Below, piece by piece: positions 34,593 through 44,264 of a DNA stretch of 49,029 nt (its first letter is position 1; every line of letters starts with the position of its first letter). Made by a program: the position numbers and the translations under genes. The stretch comes from an uncultured Acidobacteriia bacterium (GTDB lineage: Bacteria; Acidobacteriota; Terriglobia; Bryobacterales; Bryobacteraceae), in assembly GCA_903925975.1 (NCBI GenBank), contig CAIYHG010000099.1:1-49029 (forward strand), written 5' to 3'. The notes below the pieces were generated by a model. That model did not search any database and had not been told where the DNA came from. It worked only from the letters and a program-made list of their open reading frames with translations.

Positions 34593-35110
34593 TTGTCGTA
34601 CTGCAGCAGCGAGAATACTTCCTGGCCCGGCAGCCGCTGGCGCCCGTTCAGGAACGTCAATTCCACTACGAATCCGAGGCCGGCGACCTTGCCGCCCACA
34701 TTCTCCACCATCCGGCATGCCGCGGCGGCGGTTCCGCCCGTGGCCAGCAGATCGTCCACGATCAGCACCCGCGCACCCGGCTGAATCGCGTCGCGGTGCA
34801 TCTCCAGGGTGTCTTTTCCGTACTCGAGGTCGTAGCTCACGCTCACGCACTCGGCCGGCAGTTTCTTCGGTTTGCGCACAGGCACGAACCCCGCGCCCAG
34901 GGCGTACGCCAGCGCGGGCGCGAAAATGAAGCCGCGCGCTTCGATGCCCAGCACGATATCCACGCTCGCATCGGCATACTGGCTCTTCAGCCCGTCGATG
35001 ACGCCGCGAAATCCGCCCTTGTCTTTCAGCAGGGTCGTGATGTCGTAGAAAAGAATGCCGGGCTTGGGCCAGTCGGGCACTTCCCGGATCAGGGTTTTGA
35101 GATCTTGCAT
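34589..35110 (-). CDS. apt: Adenine phosphoribosyltransferase
   Basis: A 173-residue Apt that salvages adenine with PRPP to AMP. It shows [55 protein letters not shown], and the PRPP-binding [14 protein letters not shown]. The start at 35110 gives the standard N-terminus; the frame continues 63 bases upstream without family similarity. About 100 bases separate it from the acylphosphatase gene. Confidence 0.95.
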   Translation of the reverse strand: MQDLKTLIREVPDWPKPGILFYDITTLLKDKGGFRGVIDGLKSQYADASVDIVLGIEARGFIFAPALAYALGAGFVPVRKPKKLPAECVSVSYDLEYGKDTLEMHRDAIQPGARVLIVDDLLATGGTAAAACRMVENVGGKVAGLGFVVELTFLNGRQRLPGQEVFSLLQYDK

Positions 35111-35207
35111 AATCGTGGCGAAACGCGGAACGTCTACTCCGATTTCACGCGTCCGCCCTCCAGTGTAAACCACGTGCGGCTGCGGACCGAGGCGCAGGCG
35201 CGCGGCT

Positions 35208-35480
35208 TTAGGGCTCGATCGTGAAACCGTAGCGCGTCCGCAGATCCGCGGGCGTTTCTTCCACGGCCCTTACGTCGGCCCCGGTTGGCCCCAGGTGCAG
35301 CTTGCGCGCGAGTTCCGAAAGCGTATCCCCGGAACCGACCGCGTAAACCTCCACGCTGCCGTCGTCCAGATTCCGCGCGTAGCCGGAAAGGCCGAGCTTC
35401 GACGCCGCGCGGAGCGCAAAGAAACGGTATCCAACGCCTTGGACCCTTCCGCGCACGATCCACCGTTTGGCAGTCTTCAT
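35208..35480 (-). CDS. Acylphosphatase
   Basis: A 90-residue acylphosphatase that hydrolyses acyl phosphates. The catalytic Arg and Asn are present: R19 in [11 protein letters not shown] and N37 in [13 protein letters not shown]. Length is normal. It is the first gene of the minus-strand run toward rplI. No clear promoter was found in the roughly 190 bases separating it from the divergent 936-residue gene. Confidence 0.93.
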   Translation of the reverse strand: MKTAKRWIVRGRVQGVGYRFFALRAASKLGLSGYARNLDDGSVEVYAVGSGDTLSELARKLHLGPTGADVRAVEETPADLRTRYGFTIEP

Positions 35481-35668
35481 TTCGAACTATCCAAGCCGCC
35501 AGGATAACATCCGAGGGCTGCCGGGCCGGGCGGGGCGTGCGTGAATCCGGCCGCCACGCGGCTTTGCGCCCGTTTCGGTTTCCGCGCGCAACCTTTCCGC
35601 CCGTACCGGGTTTAATTTACAAGCGTAACGGAGCAAAAGGCATTAAAATCCTTGAGAGGTCGTAACGG

Positions 35669-38479
35669 ATGCTCGCTCGAATTCTGTTGGTATTATCCAT
35701 TCCAACTCTGGCCGCGGCGGCAGACCCGGTTCAGTTCGGGGGCCCTGGCCATACCAGCCTGGGCGATTGGTCAACGGCAGTCACGGTCAGTCCGGCTGCC
35801 TGGCGCCCCGGAGAGACGTTGAAGGTTTCCGCCACGCTGACCATCTCCGACGACCATCTGAATGCGATAACTGCCGCGCTCAAGACCAAGCCCGACGGGC
35901 TCTGTATGCTCGTCACCGCCGAGCGGACGTTCGATAGCGACGGCTGGATCCGCCTGAGCAGCGATGAGAAAATGTCCACCCTGGTGACCCCGACCGGGCT
36001 GGCGATCGAGGGCGGCGTGCAGGGCGCCATCACCACTCGCTTTAACGCATACGATTCCAAGACGCCGGTGGATCTGTTCGTCACGCGCCCCGTCACCGCG
36101 GCGCCGCACAAGAACGGCGCGGCGCGGGCGCAGTTCGGCGTCAGCCAATTGCTCCCCTCCGATTTGCCGCCGGGAATCTACCGGGTCCGGCTGGATTTTG
36201 GATTCTACGTCAAGACCAAGTACTACAGCCTCAACGGGGAAGCGTTCGCCTACCGGCCGTTTTTCACGAATGGCGTTACCGAATCGCACATCTACTCTCC
36301 GCCGCTGCGATCGAGCGGCACGCACGTCTCGGGACGCGCCGTGGACGCCTCTACGATTCAACCGCGGCTGCCGTGGGTCATCCTGCGGGACTACAATTCC
36401 AACGGGTATCAGGGCGTGGTTGCCGACGAGGATAAGCGCCGCTTCGCTCTCTCGGACCGCTTTCTGGTTCCGGACGACGTGATCCTGCCGCGTTACGATT
36501 CCACAGGCAAGACGGCCCTTTCCTACACGCTTGAGCCGCGCTTCCCGACGGACGTGATCGAACTGCGCTCCAACATCCCGTGGAACTATGCCCGCGGCGA
36601 AATGACGGTGAAGATCGATAACCCCGACGGAACTTCCACAGACCTGGGGACTGCGCCGTTCGCGGGAGCCAAGGGACAATGGCCTACCACTGCCCGCGCC
36701 ACCCTGACGGCATGGAAGCCTCCGGCCTACGGCTACTATACGGTCCATCTGGCCGGCTGGACCGAGGACATCTGGGGCAACCGTTATGAAGGCGGAGGAA
36801 CGTATCACTTCTGGATCGCCAACAGGATGACTCTGGCCACGGCCACGTTTCAGGGCATGCCCTACGCGGTGGGCGGCAGGTACGGCCGCGACGTCGCCTT
36901 CAACCCGCCCGTGCCGGCGGACGTGCAGGTAACGGCCACGCTCTACGTGAACTCAGACCCGGCCAAAGCGCAGACGATCACGTACAGCGGAAAAGCATCG
37001 CCCGCCGGACTATTCACGGCGGCACAGGGCATGCAGCCGTTGACGTTCAGCGCGCCGGGCGAATACCGCGGCAAGGTTCTGGCCAAGTACACCGATTCGA
37101 AGGCCAACCTGTGGGTCTGCTCGATGACTCATGCCGGAGTGGTCTACGACCCAAACAGTTCCATCGTGGCGCGCGGAAAGAAGCTCCAGATCGGCTCCAC
37201 TTACTTGGATCGCGGCAACACGCGCCTGGAAGGCTATACGGAAGCCGACGGGACGACGCACTTGCAGCACATCAACTTCCCGTTCAACTCGGGCGACGTG
37301 CTGCTGATTGCAAGCGAAGGGCAGGGGTCGAATAAGATCGAACCGATATTGACGTGGGATAACAAAGCCGCGCCGCTGGCCTATGACACGGGCATGCAGG
37401 CGATCGGGAAATCGAACATCAAGTTGAAGACCTCGAACGGCCTATCGCCGCACATGTTCCCCGAGTACATCACGGACTGGCAATATTTCTACGCCGGCGC
37501 TCCCCGGCCGGGCATGATGGGGCGCTTCCTGGTTGCCGATAGCGGCACGCGGGCGCCCTACTGGCCGGTGAGCATGATCAACTTCGGCGGGCAGATCAAT
37601 GCTTCCTCGAACGGCGATATGCCGGGCGATATCTACCGGCTGATTGGCGGCGTGGTGTTGCGCAACCTGGGCAAAGACCCGCTCTATGCGGGCTATCTTT
37701 CGAGCGCGTTCCTGCTGCCCAAGGGCGCGAACGACAATCGCGTGATCGCCGCTGGAGCGGAGGATGTGGATGGACCCTACAACCTGAAGAGCCGCGTCTT
37801 TCTGGTCGGCACGAGGCCGGGAATGACGTATGAAACCGGGACGGTGTTCGGCCCCGCCGTCCAGATCGATCCGGTGTTGCCTGCGAACGTTCTTTTCCAG
37901 CTCGATTATCCCGACGGCCGGCACGTCTCCACGAGCGGAACCGGCGATGCCACGGGCTCCTGGGCCGGCGATAAATGGACTCTCGATATCCCGGGCCTCT
38001 ACCGGTATCAGCTCAGCGGCACTTGGCAGGGGCACCCGGCGGTGATGCCCGGGCTGCCGCCCGCCGGCGGTTTTCTGTACGTGATCGAGAAGGATGTGCC
38101 GGCGGGTGTGCCCGCGCTGCAGTTCGATCTGCCCGTGACCTCGACGTTCAACCCCGCGCTGGGGCTTACCGTCAGCGGCTCCAGCACGGCCACGAAGGTA
38201 GCCTACGCGGTGATCATGCCCGGAGCCGTGCTCGACCAGGGCGAACTGACGGTGTATAACGGCAAATTCCAGTACTTCTTCAGCCCCAAGCTGATGAACG
38301 AGCGCACGCCCACTTACGACATCACCAATCGCGCAACCGCCGCCGCAGCTCTCTCCGCCGGCGTGGGCGACGTGGTCCACCTGACGTTCTTCTCGGAGGA
38401 ACAGACCGCCGCGGGAAAGAAGTGGCACTCCTTTGCGCGCATCGTTCTGCGAGGGACGCAGGTGATCCTGACGAAGTAG
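35669..38479 (+). CDS. Large secreted protein of unknown function (936 aa)
   Basis: A 936-residue protein with a signal peptide (MLARILLVLSIPTLAAAADP) and a ribosome-binding site GAGAGG 9 bases before the ATG. I do not recognise any family. It reads as a chain of beta-rich modules: PGETLKVSATLTISD near residue 50, RVRLDFGFYVKTKYYSLNG near 175, a middle region with HLAGWTEDIWGNRYEGGGTYHFW around 355, and a C-terminal half with Gly/Pro/Asn-rich loops. Several stretches look like immunoglobulin-like or carbohydrate-binding beta sandwiches, but that is impression only. There are few Cys, no LPxTG-type anchor and no obvious catalytic motif. It is transcribed alone. A surface or extracellular binding role is plausible. 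Confidence 0.8.
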   Translation: MLARILLVLSIPTLAAAADPVQFGGPGHTSLGDWSTAVTVSPAAWRPGETLKVSATLTISDDHLNAITAALKTKPDGLCMLVTAERTFDSDGWIRLSSDEKMSTLVTPTGLAIEGGVQGAITTRFNAYDSKTPVDLFVTRPVTAAPHKNGAARAQFGVSQLLPSDLPPGIYRVRLDFGFYVKTKYYSLNGEAFAYRPFFTNGVTESHIYSPPLRSSGTHVSGRAVDASTIQPRLPWVILRDYNSNGYQGVVADEDKRRFALSDRFLVPDDVILPRYDSTGKTALSYTLEPRFPTDVIELRSNIPWNYARGEMTVKIDNPDGTSTDLGTAPFAGAKGQWPTTARATLTAWKPPAYGYYTVHLAGWTEDIWGNRYEGGGTYHFWIANRMTLATATFQGMPYAVGGRYGRDVAFNPPVPADVQVTATLYVNSDPAKAQTITYSGKASPAGLFTAAQGMQPLTFSAPGEYRGKVLAKYTDSKANLWVCSMTHAGVVYDPNSSIVARGKKLQIGSTYLDRGNTRLEGYTEADGTTHLQHINFPFNSGDVLLIASEGQGSNKIEPILTWDNKAAPLAYDTGMQAIGKSNIKLKTSNGLSPHMFPEYITDWQYFYAGAPRPGMMGRFLVADSGTRAPYWPVSMINFGGQINASSNGDMPGDIYRLIGGVVLRNLGKDPLYAGYLSSAFLLPKGANDNRVIAAGAEDVDGPYNLKSRVFLVGTRPGMTYETGTVFGPAVQIDPVLPANVLFQLDYPDGRHVSTSGTGDATGSWAGDKWTLDIPGLYRYQLSGTWQGHPAVMPGLPPAGGFLYVIEKDVPAGVPALQFDLPVTSTFNPALGLTVSGSSTATKVAYAVIMPGAVLDQGELTVYNGKFQYFFSPKLMNERTPTYDITNRATAAAALSAGVGDVVHLTFFSEEQTAAGKKWHSFARIVLRGTQVILTK

Positions 38480-38494
38480 GGGTGGACGGGGACC

Positions 38495-39766
38495 TTAGAT
38501 CACCTTCTCCATTTTGAGCCGCCCAATCCGTTCGGGCGAATAGCCGAGTATGCCGTGGTACACGGCGTGGTTGTGCTCGCCTACGGCCGGGGGCGGCCGG
38601 TCGGGGCGTGGGCGCTCTCCGGTGAAACGAATGGGCAGCCCCATGCCGACCACATCGCCCACTGCGCCATACGTGGGATGCGGTAGCGGAACCGTTTCGC
38701 CGCGGCCTAAAACGCGCGGATCGCGAATCGCCTCCCGCGGCCCGCGGACTTCGGCCACTGGGATTTCCGCGGCTTCGAGCTTCGCGATCACCTCGGCGGT
38801 GGTTCGCGAATGGGTGAACTCCTTGACGCGGGAGTTCAGCTCGGCGGCGTGCTGCAGGCGCCGGTCGCGCACGGCGAACCGCGGGTCGTCTTCCAGGCCG
38901 GGTTGAACGACGCGCAGCAACGGGCGAGCGAAACGCTCATACGAGGCGCAGATCGCCACGTAACCATCGCGCGTGGGGTAGATGCCAAAAGGCGCCATGC
39001 GCGGAGCGGTGGGGCCGGTGCGTACGTCGATTCCGCAGCGCTCCAAAACGTCGAACGGTTCGGCCGCCACCATCATCGAGAGTGCGCCCAGCATGGAGAT
39101 ATCCACGCACCGTCCCACCCCCGTGGTTCGCGCCTGGTGCAGGGCGGCGAGCGCGCCTATGAGTCCGAACAGCGGGGTGGCCAGATCGGCCAGAGGCAGC
39201 CCGAAGCGGACCGGCGGATCGTCACGCTCACCGGAGACGTACATCAAGCCGCTGAGGGCTTGCACGATCGTATCCATCGCTTTCGCGTCGCCGCCCTCGC
39301 CTACGCTGCCGAAGCCGGTAAGAGAGCAGAACACGATTCGTGGATTCACTTCGCGGGCGAAATCGTATCCGAATCCCAGCCGGTCGAGCGTTCCGCGGCT
39401 GAAGTTCTCCACCACCATGTCGGCATGGCGGAGAAGGTCGGCCATGACTTCGCGCGCGGCGGGGTTCTTGATATCGAGCGTGACGCTGAGCTTGTTTCGC
39501 AGCCGGTTGAGCGCGGCGATCGAAATATCGTCGTCGTAGCGCCGGTCGAGCCCGATCCCGTTCCGCCCCAGGTAGGGCCCCACGTTGCGAAACGCGTCGC
39601 CCTTGGGGTTCTCCACCTTGATCACGGTGGCGCCCAAGCCAGCCAGGATCAACGTAGCCACCGGGCCGGCGAGAGCCGTGGTCATATCCAGGACCGTAAC
39701 GCCTTCGAGAGGCGGCGCCGGTTCCGCCGAAACAGACAGTTTCGGATCTGGAGGTGTTTTATCCAA
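38495..39766 (-). CDS. CaiB/BaiF family (class III) CoA-transferase
   Basis: A 423-residue class III CoA-transferase. Motifs: LEGVTVLDMTTALAGPVATLILAGLGATVIKVENPKGD at the N-terminus, ADMVVENFSRGTLDRLGF, and the catalytic Asp in AMDTIVQALSGLMYVSGE. It moves CoA between carboxylic acids (carnitine, oxalate or aromatic types); the substrate is unknown. The listed start is TTG (39766) without a ribosome-binding site, so the true start may be somewhat further in, before LEGVTVLD. It converges with the 936-residue gene, 15 bases apart. Confidence 0.9.
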   Translation of the reverse strand: MDKTPPDPKLSVSAEPAPPLEGVTVLDMTTALAGPVATLILAGLGATVIKVENPKGDAFRNVGPYLGRNGIGLDRRYDDDISIAALNRLRNKLSVTLDIKNPAAREVMADLLRHADMVVENFSRGTLDRLGFGYDFAREVNPRIVFCSLTGFGSVGEGGDAKAMDTIVQALSGLMYVSGERDDPPVRFGLPLADLATPLFGLIGALAALHQARTTGVGRCVDISMLGALSMMVAAEPFDVLERCGIDVRTGPTAPRMAPFGIYPTRDGYVAICASYERFARPLLRVVQPGLEDDPRFAVRDRRLQHAAELNSRVKEFTHSRTTAEVIAKLEAAEIPVAEVRGPREAIRDPRVLGRGETVPLPHPTYGAVGDVVGMGLPIRFTGERPRPDRPPPAVGEHNHAVYHGILGYSPERIGRLKMEKVI

Positions 39767-40060
39767 ACATCAATTCTAAAGTAGTTCACGGCCGGCGGGC
39801 GTTTGCTCCGGAATCTGCGCGGCACGGAAGAAGTCCGTGGTCCGGCTCCCGGCCGATGACCGGGGCGCCCGTTTCGCCACGATGGCGCGCCCGCGGAGCG
39901 CCTTTCAACACCCAAGAGGACGCGATGGCTGCGCCTGGAACGCACACGGGCCATGGCGCGGTTTCCGATATTCTTCACGAGATTCCCATGTCACGGGATT
40001 TGCCGCTGCCGCATCCGCACCGCCTTGCCGGAGGCCCGCGGGTAAAGCATACTGGCATAC
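39767..40060. other. Divergent intergenic region before the XylR-type regulator
   Basis: 294 bases between the start of the CaiB-type gene and the regulator gene. Frames here have no recognisable protein features. A candidate promoter for the regulator lies at its right end; I see nothing else. Confidence 0.4.
40025..40053 (+). promoter_or_regulatory. Candidate promoter of the XylR-type regulator
   Basis: TTGCCG (40025-40030) and CATACT (40048-40053) with a 17-base spacer. Transcription would begin next to the ATG at 40061, so the message would be leaderless. Confidence 0.4.
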
Positions 40061-41215
40061 ATGAGGCGCCAGCGCCGCGTTCTCCTCATCACGGATTTCT
40101 ACGAATACCGCGCCATCCGCGGCATTGAGAAATACGCGCAGGAACACGACTGGAACCTGAACACAGACGTCACTCAGGAGCGCACGATTCCATGGGGCTG
40201 GGAGGGGGACGGAATCCTCGCATGGCTTGCCACCAGCGACGAGATGGCGGACTTCGTCGTAAGCGCCAAGAAGCCTACCGTCGATTTCACGTTCCGCCGG
40301 CCGCAATTGAAGTTCCCGCGCGTGCTGATGGACAACGCCCGCATTGCGCAACTGGTGGCCGAGCATTTCCTCTCGCGCGGTTTCGCCAATTTCGCGTTCT
40401 ACAGCGATTACGAGAACTGGAGCTTCGAGGAGCGGGGGAAGGCCTTCGTTGAGGCGCTGCGGAGCGCGGGCTGCGAAGGGACTTGGCTGAACTGGCGCCG
40501 CTCGCCTGCTTACCGCCCGGCCGGAAGGCTGGAAGGCGGGAATAGCCGGCGCAAGTGGCTGGCATCGGAACTGAAGAAGAGGCCCAAGCCGCTAGCCGTG
40601 TTCGCCGCGACGGATTGGCTGGCCGTGGACATCCTGGAGACCTGCGGCGAAGCCGGCATGAAAGTGCCCGACGAGGTGGCCATTGCCGGCACGCACAATA
40701 CGCTGCTCGCGGTTGAGACCATGCGCACGCCCATCACGACGGTGGAGCCGAACCTCGAAGGCATGGGATACCGGGGCGCAGCGCTCCTCGATGACCTTAT
40801 GAGCGGGAAGAAGGCGCCGCCCGAGCCGATTCGCTGGCCGCCCGCCGGTGTGATCGTTCGCAAGAGCAGCGACCTGTTCGCCGTGAATCATCCCGGAATA
40901 GCCAGGAGCCTGCGGTATCTTTGGGAGCACTATCACGAGCCGATCACGGTGGCGGATCTGGCGCACGTGGCCGGGATGTCGGTACGCGGGTATCACCAGG
41001 CCATGCAGGAATATGTAAACCGCTCCCCCGGAGCCGAGTTGCACCGCGTCAGACTGGAGAATGCCAAGCGGCTGCTCACGTCCTCTCCGGCAAGAACCGA
41101 GGACATCGCGGCGGCCTGCGGATACCGCAACGGGAACAGCTTCTGGGTGGCCTTTCGCGACGCCACCGGCGAATCGCCCACCAAGTACCGCCGCAAGTAT
41201 ACGCTGGCCCGCTAA
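40061..41215 (+). CDS. XylR-type transcription regulator (sugar-binding domain + AraC HTH)
   Basis: A 384-residue regulator. Residues about 1-270 are a LacI/periplasmic-binding-like sugar-sensing domain without an N-terminal HTH (VLLITDFYEYRAIRGIEKYAQEHDW, VFAATDWLAVDILETCGEAGMKVPDEVAIAGTHN). Residues about 280-384 are an AraC DNA-binding domain (ITVADLAHVAGMSVRGYHQAMQEY, LLTSSPARTEDIAAACGYRNGNSFWVAFRDATGESPTKYRRKY). This layout is that of E. coli XylR, which activates sugar catabolism. It probably controls the transketolase-ThuA-iolB genes downstream, whose promoter carries dyad sequences; the sugar is unknown. Confidence 0.92.
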   Translation: MRRQRRVLLITDFYEYRAIRGIEKYAQEHDWNLNTDVTQERTIPWGWEGDGILAWLATSDEMADFVVSAKKPTVDFTFRRPQLKFPRVLMDNARIAQLVAEHFLSRGFANFAFYSDYENWSFEERGKAFVEALRSAGCEGTWLNWRRSPAYRPAGRLEGGNSRRKWLASELKKRPKPLAVFAATDWLAVDILETCGEAGMKVPDEVAIAGTHNTLLAVETMRTPITTVEPNLEGMGYRGAALLDDLMSGKKAPPEPIRWPPAGVIVRKSSDLFAVNHPGIARSLRYLWEHYHEPITVADLAHVAGMSVRGYHQAMQEYVNRSPGAELHRVRLENAKRLLTSSPARTEDIAAACGYRNGNSFWVAFRDATGESPTKYRRKYTLAR

Positions 41216-41329
41216 TTTTCTTCTCCCGTCCCGGCTCGACTGAGCGCATCATCGGCAATCTGGTCAGGGCGCTTTAAATCGAAGCCGGAACCGCAGCGCT
41301 TTTTTCAAGCTCTTATGCAGAATGTCAAA

Positions 41330-41359
41330 TTGACTCTGTTTTGAGATAGCGCCTAAGAT
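41330..41359 (+). promoter_or_regulatory. Candidate promoter of the transketolase operon
   Basis: TTGACT (41330-41335) and TAAGAT (41354-41359), spacer 18 bases. The -10 box overlaps the first dyad of the region. The start codon is at 41455, giving a leader near 90 bases. Confidence 0.6.
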
Positions 41360-41391
41360 AAGAGTTATCTACTGTAAGATCTTAGACTTAC
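41356..41391. promoter_or_regulatory. Two adjacent dyads downstream of the promoter (candidate operator)
   Basis: Dyad 1: AGATAA (41356-41361), GAG, TTATCT (41365-41370). Dyad 2: the palindrome TAAGATCTTA (41375-41384), flanked by GTAAG (41374-41378) and CTTAC (41387-41391). They overlap and follow the -10 box, where bound protein would block transcription. A XylR-type or other sugar regulator is a candidate ligand by position only. Confidence 0.5.
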
Positions 41392-41454
41392 GACCAGCCA
41401 GGCGCTCCCTCGTTGGGCCTGTGCCCGGAAGCCGGAGATCGCGGGGAGGTTCAG

Positions 41455-42297
41455 TTGAACACGGCATTATCCAACCAGCGGGCGGCCGAGCTTGCAGCCA
41501 TCGCCCATCAGATTCGTTTCCACGTAATTGACATGGTGTACAAGGCGCAGTCGGGGCACATCAGCCCCGGCCTGGGCTCGGCGGACATAATGGCCTCGCT
41601 CTTCTTCGAGGTTCTGCGCATCGATCCTCAAAACCCCAAATGGGCAGACCGCGACCGGTTCGTGCTCTCCAAAGGCCACTCCTGCCCCGTCCTCTACACG
41701 TCCCTGGCGTTGCGGGGGTTCTTCCCGGTTGCGGAACTGGACACGCTCAGAAAGCTCGGGTCGCGGCTGCAGGGCCACCCCATAGCGGGATACCTTCCGG
41801 GCATCGAAGCCGCATCGGGGTCTCTGGGTATGGGCGCCTCGCAGGCCGTAGGCATGGCTCTCGAAGGCCGCATGCTGGGCGCCAAGTATGACATATGGGC
41901 GCTGCTCGGCGACGGCGAGACCAATGAAGGGCTGATCTGGGAGACCGCCATGGCGGCGGCGAAGTATAAGCTGGGGAACCTGGTGTTCATTGTGGACCGA
42001 AACGGCTTGCAGACCGACGGCGCTTGCGACACGGTGATGCCCACGGAGCCACTGGATAAGAAATTCGAGGCATTCAACTGGAAGGTCTTCAAGATCGATG
42101 GGCACAACATCCCGGAAATCGTCGCCACGATGCAGGCCGCCCGGGAATATCGGGAAGGGCCGGTATGCATCATCGCCAAGACCACCAAGGGCAAGGGAGT
42201 GCGGTTCATGGAAAACACTACGGAGTGGCACGCCAAGGCGCCGAATACGGAGCAGTATCAGCGCGCCCTTGTGGAATTGGAGGAGAGCGGGGTATGA
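41455..42297 (+). CDS. Transketolase, N-terminal (thiamine-diphosphate binding) subunit
   Basis: A 280-residue split transketolase subunit. It has the N-terminal TPP site: VLSKGHSCPVLYTSLAL, LGMGASQAVGMALEGR and the GDGETNEGLIWE motif that binds Mg-TPP. The start is taken as TTG 41455 because GGGGAGG at 41443-41449 lies 5 bases upstream; an upstream frame to 41413 lacks such a site. It pairs with the C-terminal subunit whose ATG overlaps its stop by four bases (42294-42297). Split transketolases serve the pentose phosphate pathway or sugar catabolism. Confidence 0.92.
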   Translation: MNTALSNQRAAELAAIAHQIRFHVIDMVYKAQSGHISPGLGSADIMASLFFEVLRIDPQNPKWADRDRFVLSKGHSCPVLYTSLALRGFFPVAELDTLRKLGSRLQGHPIAGYLPGIEAASGSLGMGASQAVGMALEGRMLGAKYDIWALLGDGETNEGLIWETAMAAAKYKLGNLVFIVDRNGLQTDGACDTVMPTEPLDKKFEAFNWKVFKIDGHNIPEIVATMQAAREYREGPVCIIAKTTKGKGVRFMENTTEWHAKAPNTEQYQRALVELEESGV

Positions 42298-43277
42298 GTC
42301 TCACAAAGGCAAAAGCGGCGACCCGGCGCGCGTTTGGCGAGCGCGTAGTGGAGCTTGGGAAGATTCACCCCGATTTCGTAGTTTTCGAGAGTGATCTGGG
42401 AAAATCCAGCCAATCGAATCTTTTCGGGGACGCGTTTCCCAACCGCTATTTCAATATGGGAATCGCCGAACTGAACACGATGGCGGCCGCGGCGGGTATG
42501 GCCGCCGGGGGCAGAACGGCGTTCGTAGCCAGCTATAGCGTCTTTCTGACGATGCGCGCGCTCGAAGCCGTGCGCTCATTCGTCTGCTATCCCAAGCTGA
42601 ACGTGAAGCTCTACGCTTCGCACGGTGGATTGACCGCGGCCATCGACGGCGTCTCGCACCAGGGCACCGAAGACATCGCGTTCATGACCACGCTGCCGAA
42701 CATGAAGGTGCTGGTTCCGGCGGATTCGGCCGCGGCCCGCGCGGCGTGCGATCTCGCATTGGAGACTCCGGGGCCGGTGTTCGTGCGCCTCATGCGCGAC
42801 CCGCTCTACGAAATCTACGAGCCCGGCGAGAAATTTGTGATCGGCGGGTCTAAGGTCGTGCGCCCGGGCGCCGATATAACCATCGCAAGCTATGGCGACA
42901 TCCTGTTTCAGTCCCTGATGGCGGCCGACGATTTGGCGAAGAAGGGCATTGAGGCAGAAGTGCTGGACCTGTATTCGCTGAAGCCGGTGGATACCGCGGC
43001 AGTGCTCGCCTCCGTGCGCAAGACCGGGGCTCTGTTGGTGGCGGAGAACCACCAGGCCCGCAACGGGTTGGGCTATGAACTGGCCGTCTGCTGTTTGAAG
43101 AACTGCCCGGTTCCGTTCGATAACCTCGGGCTGCAGGACACATTCGCCGAGAGTGGCGACTATGGGCTTATTATCGACAAGTACGGCTTTTCGGCCGCAA
43201 AGATCGCCGAGGCCGCCGAACGGCTGCTCCGGGAGCGCCGTACGGAAGAGATTCACAGTCCGGCTCTTGGTGGATGA
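42294..43277 (+). CDS. Transketolase, C-terminal subunit
   Basis: A 327-residue partner subunit carrying the pyrimidine-binding and C-terminal domains (NMGIAELNTMAAAAGMAAGGRTAFVASYSVFLTMRALEAVRS, SHGGLTAAIDGVSHQGTEDIAFM, and the C-terminal EVLDLYSLKPVDTAAV). NMGIAEL has the Glu that activates TPP. Translationally coupled to the N-terminal subunit through ATGA. Confidence 0.92.
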   Translation: MSLTKAKAATRRAFGERVVELGKIHPDFVVFESDLGKSSQSNLFGDAFPNRYFNMGIAELNTMAAAAGMAAGGRTAFVASYSVFLTMRALEAVRSFVCYPKLNVKLYASHGGLTAAIDGVSHQGTEDIAFMTTLPNMKVLVPADSAAARAACDLALETPGPVFVRLMRDPLYEIYEPGEKFVIGGSKVVRPGADITIASYGDILFQSLMAADDLAKKGIEAEVLDLYSLKPVDTAAVLASVRKTGALLVAENHQARNGLGYELAVCCLKNCPVPFDNLGLQDTFAESGDYGLIIDKYGFSAAKIAEAAERLLRERRTEEIHSPALGG

Positions 43278-43330
43278 CCCGGGCCGCCCGCCTCGCGACG
43301 ATAGCGGGCACTGTCGATAAAGGAGGCAGC

Positions 43331-44257
43331 ATGTCTTTCGTTCAGCGCCACAGGGTTTCCGCGGCCGTTGCAGCCGGCGCGTTCGTTTTCTCGGCTTTGG
43401 CATTCGCGCAAGCGCCAGCGTCCCCGGCCGGAAGGGGCGGAGCGCCTCAAGGCGGCCAGCAGCGGCCCGCCAGAAAACAGCTTTTGGTTTGGTGCGACAA
43501 CAACGGCGGTGGCGGTTATCACGATTCGATGAACCGCGCCATGGCGGTGATACAGCAGATGGGCGTGGATACCGGGCTTTACGACGCTCATCTGCGCACT
43601 GATTCGCATCTGATTACCAAGCAGCCGATCGTCGTCCGCGCCGATGGCCGGGACTGGACCAACACCAGGAATCTGGACTATTTCGACGCGATCTTCTTCT
43701 GCGGCATGAGAGAGATCCCGATCACGCTGCAACAGGCCGCCGATCTGCTTTCCTTCGTCAAGGAGGACGGCAAAGGTTTCGTGGCGGCTCACGCGGCCAA
43801 TAATGCCTTCATGTCGTACCCCCCGTATGCCGATATGATTGGCGCGGGCGCGGACAACTATCCTTGGGGGACCACGACCGAGGTGACGATCATCAACGAA
43901 GATCCGAGTTTTCCCGCGACGAAGCACTTTCCCGCCACGTTTAAGGTCAAGGACGAGATGTATCAGCTCAATGCCCCATACGCGCGCGACAAGGTTCGCG
44001 TGGTGCTGCGGCTCGACACGAGTTCGGTGGATATGACGAACCCGAACGTTCACCGGAAAGACGGCGATTTCCCGCAGGCCTGGGCGAAGACCTACGGCAA
44101 GGGGCGCGTTTTCGTATGCGCTTTTGGGCAAACCACCGAATCCTGGGACGATCCCGGAATGAAGACCATGTGGCTTGAATCGATCAAGTGGGCGCTAAAA
44201 CTGACCGACGCGGATGTCACCCCGAGGCCCATGCCCGCGGCCGGGGCGCCCAAATAG
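43331..44257 (+). CDS. ThuA-like domain exported protein
   Basis: A 308-residue protein. ATG 43331 is preceded by AGGAGG, which settles the start. Residues 1-27 form a signal peptide (VAAGAFVFSALAFAQA). The core is a glutamine-amidotransferase-like ThuA fold (LLVWCDNNGGGGYHDSMNRAMAVIQQM, FDAIFFCGMRE, FVKEDGKGFVAAHAANNAF, KGRVFVCAFGQTTESWDDPGM). ThuA proteins are linked to trehalose or other sugar use, often exported in soil bacteria; the reaction is not known. It lies in the transketolase transcript. Confidence 0.85.
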   Translation: MSFVQRHRVSAAVAAGAFVFSALAFAQAPASPAGRGGAPQGGQQRPARKQLLVWCDNNGGGGYHDSMNRAMAVIQQMGVDTGLYDAHLRTDSHLITKQPIVVRADGRDWTNTRNLDYFDAIFFCGMREIPITLQQAADLLSFVKEDGKGFVAAHAANNAFMSYPPYADMIGAGADNYPWGTTTEVTIINEDPSFPATKHFPATFKVKDEMYQLNAPYARDKVRVVLRLDTSSVDMTNPNVHRKDGDFPQAWAKTYGKGRVFVCAFGQTTESWDDPGMKTMWLESIKWALKLTDADVTPRPMPAAGAPK

Positions 44258-44264
44258 CCAAACG

